Positions 7,555 to 14,651 of a DNA stretch of 36,432 nucleotides are shown one piece after another. The first letter of the stretch is position 1; each line of letters begins with the position of its first letter. The stretch is from Tenderia sp965602225 (GTDB taxonomy: Bacteria > Pseudomonadota > Gammaproteobacteria > Tenderiales > Tenderiaceae). The stretch is taken from positions 1 through 36,432 of the forward strand of contig CBFCYE010000025.1 in the NCBI GenBank assembly GCA_965602225.1, written 5' to 3'. Under the pieces are notes generated by a model, which saw nothing but the letters and a program-made list of their open reading frames with translations, did not search any database and was not told the DNA's origin. A program made the translations under genes and the position numbers.

Positions 7555-8661
7555 TTGATCATTGAACGTTATCTTTTCAAGGAGCTGGCCGGTACGCTGT
7601 TTGCGGTAACGACGGTTTTGTTCCTGATCTTTGTAAGTAGCTGGTTTGCCCGCTTGTTGGGGCAGGTTGCGTCCGGCAGTATTCAGGCGGATGTGATTTT
7701 TTTGCTGCTTTCACTGAAATCCGTTGATGCATTGATGATTTTGCTGCCTTTATCATTTTATCTGGCGGTGTTGCTGGCCTTTGGACGCTTATATAAAGAC
7801 AGTGAGATGACGGCCATGCTGGCCTGTGGTGTCAGCCTGACGCGGATTACCCGGTTGGTGTTTTTGATGGGCGTGGGCTTTGCTCTGATTGTCGCTGTGG
7901 TGTCACTTTATTTGGGGCCTTGGGCCAAGAGTGAACGCTATTTATTGCAGGAGCGGATGAGTTCAAATTCCGGGCTTGAGGCGATTGCCGCTGGTCAATT
8001 CCGCGAAATGGGGAGCGGTGACGTGGTGTTTTATGCCGAGCGTCTATCGGATGACGGTGAGAGCATGGAGAACGTTTTCATTCAGGGGGTGCGGCAGGGC
8101 AACCTGAACCTGATTGTCGCCGAACGGGGTTCCCAGACTACGGAAGCTGATGGTGGTCGCTATCTGTTGCTGAAAAATGGTCATCGTTATGAAGGTGAGC
8201 CTGGTCAAGCCGATTTCAGGATTATTAAGTTTCGTGAGCATAAGGTGTTGGTGAAGCAGGCCCCCGAGACTGTGTTTACTGTGGACTCGGTCGTGGCCAA
8301 GTCGACGTTGGCCTTGTGGCAGTCCGGCAGACCGCATGAACTGGCTGAGTTGCAGTGGCGTATTTCCATGCCTTTATCAGTCGTGCTGCTTGCCCTGTTG
8401 GCCGTGTTTCTGAGTCGCACCAGCCCGCGTCAGGGGCGTTATGCCAAATTATTTCTCGGTATCCTGGTGTACGTCGGTTACAGCAATCTGTTGGGGGTGG
8501 CCAAGACCTGGGTGGAAAGGGGCAAGGTTGATGTCCTGATTGGCGTCTGGTGGGTGCACTTGCTGTTGCTGGCGGTGGTTGTGTTGTTGATGGTGCAGCA
8601 TTCTGGTGGTTTGCGAGTTTTGCTGGCAGGGAATAAAGGTCGGATCCGTGAAGCTGCTTGA
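7555..8661 (+). CDS. lptF: LPS export permease LptF
   Basis: This 368-residue inner-membrane protein is half of the LptFG permease, which with LptB extracts lipopolysaccharide from the inner membrane and passes it to LptC-LptA. Transmembrane segments lie near residues 10-32, 45-75 and 97-120, with three more between about 265 and 350. The intervening part is the periplasmic jellyroll domain. The start is TTG at 7555, giving MIIERYLFKEL, the standard LptF N-terminus. The nearby ATG at 7548 is out of frame and reaches a stop after five codons. GGAAA about 8 bases upstream is a modest ribosome-binding site. The 3' end overlaps lptG by 14 bases. Confidence 0.95.
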   Translation: MIIERYLFKELAGTLFAVTTVLFLIFVSSWFARLLGQVASGSIQADVIFLLLSLKSVDALMILLPLSFYLAVLLAFGRLYKDSEMTAMLACGVSLTRITRLVFLMGVGFALIVAVVSLYLGPWAKSERYLLQERMSSNSGLEAIAAGQFREMGSGDVVFYAERLSDDGESMENVFIQGVRQGNLNLIVAERGSQTTEADGGRYLLLKNGHRYEGEPGQADFRIIKFREHKVLVKQAPETVFTVDSVVAKSTLALWQSGRPHELAELQWRISMPLSVVLLALLAVFLSRTSPRQGRYAKLFLGILVYVGYSNLLGVAKTWVERGKVDVLIGVWWVHLLLLAVVVLLMVQHSGGLRVLLAGNKGRIREAA

Positions 8662-9712
8662 TCATTACATAGGTAAAACGGTGTTGGTCAGCACCCTGGT
8701 GGTTATGCTGGTGCTGCTGGCCTTATTCGCCTTTGTCTCGTTTGCAGGTGAACTGGAAAAAGTCGGCCGCGGTAGTTACGACGCTAGTTTGGCCATGCAA
8801 TACACCCTTCTCTTGTTGCCGCGGCTGGCTTATCAATTATTCCCCATCGTGGTTTTATTAGGCGCAATCATTGGTCTGGGAACACTGGCCAGCCAAAGTG
8901 AGTTGATTGTGGTGCGAGCGGCAGGGGTATCGCTATATCGCATTATCTGGACGGTGATGAAGGTGGGTTTGTTGCTGTTAACACTAATGCTGCTGGTAGG
9001 TGAGTTTGTCGCGCCGGCTGCCGAATTCAAGGCCCAGAGTCTGCGCGCCGAGGCGATTTCCGGTCAGGCCAGTTTCCGAAGCGATGGAGGTTTGTGGGCC
9101 AGAGATGGTAACAGTGTTATCCATATACAGGACTTGGTCAGCAGCAAACAGGTTGGTCGGGTTTCGGTATACGATTTTGATGAAAACAACCGTTTGCAGA
9201 CTGTTACCACCGCCGGCGAGGCGAGTTATGAGGGCAGTTCCTGGTTGTTGAAGCAGGTGTTGCGCAGTTCGGTGTCTGAGGATGGGGTTGACTCTATTCG
9301 TGAGAAAACCCTGACCTGGCAGTCACTGTTGAACCCCGAACTGATCGGTGTGGTAACGGTTACGCCGGACTATCTCTCGGCGCCGGGCCTCTATCGATAT
9401 ATCGAGTATTTGTCTGACAACGGACTCGATTCAAATCAATATATGCTGGCCTTGTGGAAGAAGGCGGTGATGCCGATAACGACCCTGGTAATGATCTTTC
9501 TGGCGGTGCCATTTGTGTTTGGACCGTTGCGATCGGTTGGGGTGGGGCAACGCATATTTGTTGGAACCTTGTTTGGTATAGGCTATTTTCTGGTTGATCA
9601 AACCACGGGGCATTTGGGTCTGGTGTATGGCTTGCCAGCGTTGGTGAGTGTCTTGATAGGCCCCGCTCTATTTTTTGCAATCGCTGCTTATATGTTTAAG
9701 CGGGTTCATTAG
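8648..9712 (+). CDS. lptG: LPS export permease LptG
   Basis: This 354-residue partner of LptF has the same layout: N-terminal helices near residues 10-40, 55-80 and 95-120, a periplasmic jellyroll domain, and three C-terminal helices from about residue 270. The start is GTG at 8648, giving (V)KLLDHYIGKTVL, which matches the family. AAAGG lies about 8 bases upstream inside the end of lptF. A longer frame starting at 8606 lies wholly within lptF and lacks support. The 14-base overlap implies translational coupling, as expected for a heterodimer. The next gene begins 11 bases after the stop codon. Confidence 0.95.
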   Translation: MKLLDHYIGKTVLVSTLVVMLVLLALFAFVSFAGELEKVGRGSYDASLAMQYTLLLLPRLAYQLFPIVVLLGAIIGLGTLASQSELIVVRAAGVSLYRIIWTVMKVGLLLLTLMLLVGEFVAPAAEFKAQSLRAEAISGQASFRSDGGLWARDGNSVIHIQDLVSSKQVGRVSVYDFDENNRLQTVTTAGEASYEGSSWLLKQVLRSSVSEDGVDSIREKTLTWQSLLNPELIGVVTVTPDYLSAPGLYRYIEYLSDNGLDSNQYMLALWKKAVMPITTLVMIFLAVPFVFGPLRSVGVGQRIFVGTLFGIGYFLVDQTTGHLGLVYGLPALVSVLIGPALFFAIAAYMFKRVH

Positions 9713-9723
9713 TTGAGACTGGT

Positions 9724-11361
9724 GTGAAGTTAAGATCAGAAACAAAAAAAATATTACCGCTGTTGCTGCTGGGTCTGACAGCTTGCGGTGGTGGTGGAGG
9801 CGGTGACGGTGCGGCTAGTGTAGCCGCAGGTGATCCGCTCTATGAAGATCAATGGCATCTAAAAAATACCGCTCAGTTTGTCGGTGCAAGCGTGGGTGAG
9901 GATATCAATGTCGAATCGGTCTGGGGTGGGGTTGTTGGTAGTAGCTCTATAAAAGGTAGCGGCGTGTTGGTGACGGTGGTTGACGATAGTCTACAGCTCA
10001 ATCATGAAGACCTGACTGCCAATATCGCCGCCAACAAAAGCTGGGATTATGCCTCAGGTGGTAGCGACCCGAGCTCAACCACGCTGTTTCATGGCACCAA
10101 TGTCGCTGGCCTGATTGCCGCGCGCGATCTGAATGGCCTTGGTGTGCGCGGCGTGGCACCACGGGCCAGTCTGGCTGGTTATAACCTGTTGTGGAATGAC
10201 ACCGTTTCAACTAGCAATATCTATCACGCTATGACCCACAACCAGGTTGAGGTGGATGTTTCTAATAACTCCTGGGGACTGGCAGTTGAGGAGCTGGGTG
10301 AGGCTGAGCCACCGATTAATGCTCTCTGGCATGACGCTGTTGAAGAAGGTATAGCTAATGGTCGCGATGGCAAAGGCATTGTTTATGTTTGGGCGGCAGG
10401 TAATGGGGGTTCATCAGGTGAGGACAATAGCAACTATGACTACCAGGCCAATAACCGCCATGTGATCTCGGTCTGTGCTGTCGATGGTCGGGGTAGGCAG
10501 GCCAGTTACTCCGAGCCGGGTGCCAACATCTGGTTGTGCGCCCCGGGTGGGGATTCTACCGTCGCATTAGGAACGTTGGGGCCGCCGACCACGGATTTAA
10601 GCGGTGCGGCAGGGGCCAATACGACCAACGGCATGGCAGGTGATTATACGGATCAGAGTTATACCCGGAGCTTTATCGGCACCTCAGCCTCGACGCCAAT
10701 TGTTTCCGGTGTGGTGGCGTTGATGTTGGAGGCCAATCCCAATCTGGGTTGGCGTGATGTGCGACTTATCCTGGCGGAGACGGCGCGCCAGAATGATGCT
10801 GCGGATGCGGACTGGGCAGTCACTAGCCCCACTGGAACTGAGCCTAGCTACAACATCAATCATAAATATGGTTTTGGTGTGGTCGATGCCGCAACGGCAG
10901 TGACCAAAGCGCGCAGCTGGAGCAATGTTGGCATTCAGGACAATATTGAAAAGGTGTTGAGCACGGCGATTGCCATTCCTGATAACGATTCAACCAATGT
11001 TCAACAGAGCATTACTGTTGATGCTGCTGCCGATGGTGATCTGGTTATTGAATACGTCGAGGTGGATTTTAGCTCTGATCACATCTATTCGGGGGATCTG
11101 GAGATTATCCTCACCGCACCTTCAGGCACACAAAGCGTGTTGGCAGAAACGCATGACTGTCTCTATGTTGGACCTTTTGATACCTTGCTGACGCGTCAGG
11201 GGGCCTGTTTATATAAATTCGATCCGTGGACATTTGCCAGTGTTCGTCATTTGGGTGAAAGCTCAACCGGGGTGTGGACTCTGCAAGTGGCCGACAATGG
11301 TAGTCAGGGTGCCGGGCAGTTATTGTCCTGGACACTACGTATCTACGGCCGAGCACCATGA
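9724..11361 (+). CDS. Subtilisin/kexin-like serine protease lipoprotein with P domain
   Basis: This 545-residue S8 protease has a lipoprotein signal (hydrophobic residues 10-20, lipobox LTAC, Cys21) followed by a run of glycines, so it is probably tethered to a membrane. The catalytic triad is Asp87 (VTVVDDS), His123 (FHGTNVAG) and Ser321 (GTSAS), with oxyanion Asn227 (AAGN). Asp-Asp at the first position and the C-terminal beta domain (residues about 415-545) are kexin/proprotein convertase features; the latter is a P (Homo B) domain. The mature part begins almost at once with the catalytic domain (DPLYEDQWHL), so the usual propeptide is missing. The start is GTG with a weak ribosome-binding site 11 bases after lptG, so it may depend on translational coupling. 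It overlaps the following gene's frame. Confidence 0.9.
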   Translation: MKLRSETKKILPLLLLGLTACGGGGGGDGAASVAAGDPLYEDQWHLKNTAQFVGASVGEDINVESVWGGVVGSSSIKGSGVLVTVVDDSLQLNHEDLTANIAANKSWDYASGGSDPSSTTLFHGTNVAGLIAARDLNGLGVRGVAPRASLAGYNLLWNDTVSTSNIYHAMTHNQVEVDVSNNSWGLAVEELGEAEPPINALWHDAVEEGIANGRDGKGIVYVWAAGNGGSSGEDNSNYDYQANNRHVISVCAVDGRGRQASYSEPGANIWLCAPGGDSTVALGTLGPPTTDLSGAAGANTTNGMAGDYTDQSYTRSFIGTSASTPIVSGVVALMLEANPNLGWRDVRLILAETARQNDAADADWAVTSPTGTEPSYNINHKYGFGVVDAATAVTKARSWSNVGIQDNIEKVLSTAIAIPDNDSTNVQQSITVDAAADGDLVIEYVEVDFSSDHIYSGDLEIILTAPSGTQSVLAETHDCLYVGPFDTLLTRQGACLYKFDPWTFASVRHLGESSTGVWTLQVADNGSQGAGQLLSWTLRIYGRAP

Positions 11362-11375
11362 GGGAGAAAACAATA

Positions 11376-11993
11376 ATGTTGCGAGCGCTTCAGGTTGTAT
11401 TGCTAGGGCTTGGGTTGTCGATGGCGGGGCTGCTTCAGGCAGGTGTTGAAAGTCCGGTCGGAGCGATGGCTGAGAATGTCAGTCAGCAGAGTAAACGTTA
11501 TTTCGATGGCAGACGCTGGCGTACGGTCTGGGTCAATCCGCAGGAGCTGGCAGAGTTTGTAACTGATAACAGTGACGAGACCATGCTGCGTTCAGTTGCC
11601 CCGTCGGCAAAGCTGGTTCAACAAGGCAGAAAGTTCCGCATCTGGAAAATTGACCAGGCTGAATCTACGGCAACGGCAGTGACTCGCAGTTTAAACAATG
11701 TCGAGGGTAGTCGGTTTGCGCCAGTATTTCAGTTGTCAGCCAGTGGCGGTTCGCGCATGGTGCTGAGTGGCAATATTATTGTTCGTTTCAAACGAGACAT
11801 GGAGCCGTCACAATTACAGCTGTGGATGCAGCAGCAGGGGTTGTCTGTGATGCAGAAGATGAGTATTCCGGCGACCTACCTGTTTTATGCCGGTCAGGGC
11901 ACACTGGCGCTGGAAAAGGCTGAGCTGATACAGGAAAGTGGTGAGGTGACGTTTGCTGTGCCGGAGTGGTTGCGCCAGGCCTATAAGCGTTAG
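11376..11993 (+). CDS. Secreted propeptide-like protein, possible external chaperone/inhibitor of the adjacent protease
   Basis: This 205-residue protein has a clear signal peptide (MLRALQVVLLGLGLSMAG, cleavage near LQA-G). Residues about 130-200 resemble the prodomain that precedes many large S8 proteases: a strand IIVRFK, a helix PSQLQLWMQQQGL, the strand VMQKM, then LALEKAELIQESGEVTFAVP like the ...SGVEYAEP end of such prodomains. The start at 11376 has AGGGAG 9 bases upstream. An in-frame ATG at 11358 would overlap the protease stop by 4 bases. The upstream protease lacks a propeptide, so this gene plausibly supplies it in trans, as ORF2 does for the Aeromonas sobria kexin-like protease ASP. 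That role is inferred from layout and pattern. Confidence 0.6.
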   Translation: MLRALQVVLLGLGLSMAGLLQAGVESPVGAMAENVSQQSKRYFDGRRWRTVWVNPQELAEFVTDNSDETMLRSVAPSAKLVQQGRKFRIWKIDQAESTATAVTRSLNNVEGSRFAPVFQLSASGGSRMVLSGNIIVRFKRDMEPSQLQLWMQQQGLSVMQKMSIPATYLFYAGQGTLALEKAELIQESGEVTFAVPEWLRQAYKR

Positions 11994-12076
11994 TCTGCTC
12001 TGATTAATTTATCTGCGTCACTTCGGCGCATAGCCAAAGGACACAAGCGCCTGAGTCTAGTGTTTTTCGGAAGCTA

Positions 12077-12127
12077 CTAGATTCCGGCCTACGCTTGTCC
12101 CCGCTCTTTGGGTGCCGGAATGACGAG
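12077..12127. repeat. Palindromic intergenic repeat (GATTCCGG...GGAATGAC type)
   Basis: The core CTAGATTCCGGCCTACGC ... GCCGGAATGACGAG folds back on itself. It shares TAGATTCCGGYCTAC and GGAATGAC with the repeat at 12890-12979. It lies between the convergent propeptide-like gene and the SprA-related gene in a 169-base gap without a gene. It may help end transcription from both sides. Confidence 0.55.
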
Positions 12128-12162
12128 TCTATTATCATTTCAGGGGCTTCTGTCAGGTTGGC

Positions 12163-12867
12163 TCAGGCCATCATGTCAAACATTGGCGGTTGTGCTTCGC
12201 TGGCGCTATTGGCGACAGACTGGTAGTGACGTGCACCGGCTGAGTCTGCTTGATCTGGCTGTGCTGGTTTTTCTGTTGCGGCGCTGCTCTCGTTCTTTTC
12301 TGCTGGTGCATTTGTCTCTAGTTTTGCACGGTTTTCTGCGGCAAGCTCTTTGCGGGCCTCGGCGGCCATTATCGTTGCCTTTGCTGCAACGGACTGATCT
12401 TGCGATGAAGGTTGTGCCGGCGCCAGTGCGGCCGAGCGGATCTGGTTAGCCTTTTGAATGGTTGCCTGCGGGTCGCCGGAAACCTTGCTAGTGTCGATGC
12501 TGACCTCGCCGCCAACGGCGTAGAGCTTGCCGTCCGGACCGCGCTGGTGGCTGAAGCTGGCACCGCCATTAGCCAGGCTACCTGCTGCTGCCTTGTGAGC
12601 AGCCTCATGGGCGCGCACCTCGCGGTCGCGCACCTGTAGCTGTTGAATTTCTTTTTGCTCTGTCTGGCTGAGTTGCTGGTTTTGCTTGTTGTTTGGTTCT
12701 GTGTTGGTCTGTGTTTTATTGCCGGTTTCAGTTTTGTTATTGGCCTTGGTTTTTTCTACTTCTGCCGCTGTTGGGTTGGCGTTGGCATGAGCAGCATTAC
12801 CCGCCTGCTGTGGCTGGGGTCTGTGAAAAGAGGCGCTGATGCTGGGGCTAAAGCCGCTGATTTGCAA
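12163..12867 (-). CDS. SprA-related putative metalloprotease (HExxH)
   Basis: This 234-residue protein has a disordered Asn/Thr/Gln/Lys-rich N-terminal third (residues 15-75), then the conserved part (about 76-165) with VRAHEAAHKAAAG, an HExxH-type motif at 87-91, followed by GGASFSHQRGPDGKLYAVGG. This is the pattern of the SprA-related family, annotated as putative metalloprotease but without proven activity that I know of. The C-terminal third is Ala/Gln/Glu-rich. No signal peptide is seen. The start is TTG at 12867 with AGAGGA about 8 bases upstream. The upstream ATG is out of frame. The gene is bracketed by two copies of one palindromic repeat family and lies beside a small flagellar-like gene on the same strand. 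Confidence 0.8.
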   Translation of the reverse strand: MQISGFSPSISASFHRPQPQQAGNAAHANANPTAAEVEKTKANNKTETGNKTQTNTEPNNKQNQQLSQTEQKEIQQLQVRDREVRAHEAAHKAAAGSLANGGASFSHQRGPDGKLYAVGGEVSIDTSKVSGDPQATIQKANQIRSAALAPAQPSSQDQSVAAKATIMAAEARKELAAENRAKLETNAPAEKNESSAATEKPAQPDQADSAGARHYQSVANSASEAQPPMFDMMA

Positions 12868-12889
12868 TACTCAATCCTCTGTTGAACAT

Positions 12890-12979
12890 GTCATTCTGAC
12901 GTAGGCCAGAATTCAAGGGTATTGATTCAAAGGTTAATAGATTCAAAGGTTAATAGATTCCGGTCTACACTGGAATGAC
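12890..12979. repeat. Palindromic repeat with an internal 16-base tandem duplication
   Basis: The outer arms GTCATTCTGACGTAGGCC and GGTCTACACTGGAATGAC are largely complementary and match the repeat at 12077-12127. Inside, the unit GATTCAAAGGTTAATA occurs twice in tandem (12924-12939 and 12940-12955), followed by a third partial GATTC. The duplication suggests replication slippage within the element. It occupies most of the gap between the SprA-related gene and the 82-residue gene. Confidence 0.6.
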
Positions 12980-12987
12980 CACCGACT

Positions 12988-13236
12988 TTAAGCCTTAATA
13001 TCTATCAGGCTGCCGACCATATCCAGGCTGGTCTGTATTACCTTGGCACCCATTTCCACCTGAAGTTTGTTCATCTTCATATCAATCAGTGGCTCGGTGA
13101 CGTCATTTATGTCTGGATTGCCGTTTGTTGCTGCACCGCTCTTGGCAGTGGCAATTTCATGGGCGTTCCTTTTCAGGCCATTCATGCCCTTTTGAATACT
13201 TTGCAGGCCGGAATCAAAGGCAGGTATCGAACTCAT
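12988..13236 (-). CDS. Small protein resembling flagellar rod/hook terminal helices
   Basis: This 82-residue protein has an N-terminal helix SIPAFDSGLQSIQKGMNGLK-(RNAHEIA) like the start of flagellar rod/hook proteins (ALQGL...ANNIAN) and a C-terminal helix (VEMGAKVIQTSLDMVGSLIDI) like their end (ANAKVIQTADEMLGTLI). A short linker of about 25 residues replaces the whole central part, so it looks like an isolated axial D0 domain. The ATG start follows GAGG at 7 bases. No other flagellar gene lies in the window. It may accompany the SprA-related gene 120 bases downstream. The resemblance comes from the heptad pattern and is not proof of function. Confidence 0.6.
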   Translation of the reverse strand: MSSIPAFDSGLQSIQKGMNGLKRNAHEIATAKSGAATNGNPDINDVTEPLIDMKMNKLQVEMGAKVIQTSLDMVGSLIDIKA

Positions 13237-13327
13237 GGCAGTACCTCATCAGTGATAATGAATAATCAGTTACTAATATATCGACCGGTTTACTGGGGTA
13301 CTTGAGCTTTTGTTCAGGCGAAAAAAA

Positions 13328-13347
13328 GGCCGGGCAAAAGCCCGGCC
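13328..13347 (-). terminator. Rho-independent terminator of the porin gene
   Basis: GGCCGGGC (13328-13335), loop AAAA and GCCCGGCC (13340-13347) form a perfect 8-base stem. Read on the minus strand it is followed directly by seven T residues, the classic intrinsic terminator. It lies 39 bases past the porin stop codon. Confidence 0.9.
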
Positions 13348-13386
13348 AATATGCAGAAGTACTTATTATTTAACTTTGGAAATCGC

Positions 13387-14391
13387 TTAGAAAGTAGCGA
13401 TCAGTTCCAGAGTGGTCAGGCCATCACCTTGGATGCCAGTAACAGCATTCATTGGGTTTTTGTTATCACCATCGGCAACTTCCAGGATCGCAGTCAGGTT
13501 GCTGGCAAGCTGGTAAGAGGCGTGGAAAGTGGTGCGCTCTGAGTCAGTCGAGCCATTAGCTTCATAGCTAACTTCTTCCAAGCGTACACCAAAGCCAAAT
13601 GCACCTGTGCTGTAATTAACCATCAGCTCATAAGCACTGTCAATAACTTTGCCGGGCAACAGGTAGTCCAGGGCAACAGACAGGCCATCTACACCAGGAA
13701 TAGCGTAAGAGACGTTAATGTCGGTAACACCTTCAGCAGGAACGGCACTTGCTGAATTGGCTGTGTCAGCAGCAGTTACAAAACCCAGTTCCAGATCCAG
13801 GCCTTCCATTGGAGAAGCGTTGACAACCAGGGCAAAAGAGTTTTCTTCGTTAGACTGGGCCAGTTCGTTCAGGTAAGCAACAGTCACAGTGGCAGGACCA
13901 ACTGCGCCAGCAACCGCCAGGCCAGCAACGTTGTTGCCATACAGTGCAGTTTGATGGTTCAGGATGTTACCAATTACACCACCGTTAGTGCCCCACATGT
14001 CAGGCGCATCACCTGCTTCCATGCCGATTGGGTTGTTGAACATACCGCCGATAACAGTAACGCCTTCAGTCGCGCCCCAAGCGAAGAATGCCTGTTCAAT
14101 TTCGATGTTGTTAGAACCAGCTGCAACGTCAACGTCTACGCGAACAGTTACGCCGTCAGCAGGAGAGGCAGTGAAGTCGAGCTCAGCAGCAGCACCGAAT
14201 TTGCCTTCATTGCCGTTTTTAGTGCCAACAGCTGGATCATCTGCAGTATTTTTGATGCCATCAGCACCATAAAGGTTTGCGTCATCAGTGATGCTGTACA
14301 TGATGTCAGCAAAACCACTCACGTCAGCGGCAGCAGCAAAACCAGGAGCCATAAAGGCGGCGATTGCTAGAGGTAGTAATTTCTTTTTCAT
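13387..14391 (-). CDS. Outer-membrane porin-like beta-barrel protein
   Basis: This 334-residue protein has a signal peptide MKKKLLPLAIAAFMAPGFAA, with the mature end at about Ala21-Ala-Asp. It continues as alternating hydrophobic/polar beta-strands with Gly- and Asn-rich turns and ends in LELIATF, the terminal Phe read by the BAM machinery. Internal segments such as GVTVIGGMFNNPIGMEAGD resemble putative porins of the OmpL/bbp2 kind. The substrate is unknown. The ATG has AGGGAGAA close upstream. It has its own terminator and a leader with stacked palindromes, so it is a single-gene, probably highly expressed and regulated unit. The exact porin family cannot be set without a profile search. Confidence 0.85.
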   Translation of the reverse strand: MKKKLLPLAIAAFMAPGFAAAADVSGFADIMYSITDDANLYGADGIKNTADDPAVGTKNGNEGKFGAAAELDFTASPADGVTVRVDVDVAAGSNNIEIEQAFFAWGATEGVTVIGGMFNNPIGMEAGDAPDMWGTNGGVIGNILNHQTALYGNNVAGLAVAGAVGPATVTVAYLNELAQSNEENSFALVVNASPMEGLDLELGFVTAADTANSASAVPAEGVTDINVSYAIPGVDGLSVALDYLLPGKVIDSAYELMVNYSTGAFGFGVRLEEVSYEANGSTDSERTTFHASYQLASNLTAILEVADGDNKNPMNAVTGIQGDGLTTLELIATF

Positions 14392-14423
14392 GTAATTCTC
14401 CCTAAAGAATTATTAATATAAAA

Positions 14424-14456
14424 ATAACCGTGGTTATGAAGGTTATTCGAATAACC
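14424..14456. promoter_or_regulatory. Stacked palindromes upstream of the porin gene
   Basis: Two inverted repeats lie side by side: ATAACC-GT-GGTTAT (14424-14437) and the perfect 16-base palindrome GGTTATTCGAATAACC (14441-14456). The half-site GGTTAT/ATAACC thus occurs four times within 33 bases. They lie 33-65 bases upstream of the porin ATG, so they could be an operator for a dimeric regulator or leader stem-loops. No known regulator consensus is recognised. Confidence 0.5.
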
Positions 14457-14571
14457 GGGGCCTACTTAACCGTACTTTTAGCGGGAATGCAAGTTTTTTG
14501 TTGCGTTTTTACCATACTGTTGCGCTGGGTGATACATTAATACAACACCGCGCTGTTGTAGGGCTGACGCT

Positions 14572-14598
14572 TTGAATTATTGGCATTCATGCTATGAT
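14572..14598 (+). promoter_or_regulatory. Possible promoter for the pcnB-folK unit
   Basis: TTGAAT (14572-14577) and TATGAT (14593-14598) resemble -35 and -10 boxes, though the 15-base spacer is short. Transcription would begin near 14605, about 45 bases before the proposed pcnB start. This is suggestive only. Confidence 0.35.
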
Positions 14599-14651
14599 TC
14601 TTCCCTCGCCTCCATATAATAAGCATAGAAAGCAAGGCAGGGGCCAAAGCT

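Noticed and set aside
12924..12960. Short tandem repeat considered as the start of a CRISPR array
   Set aside because: The units are directly adjacent without spacers, only two full copies exist, and no cas gene is nearby.
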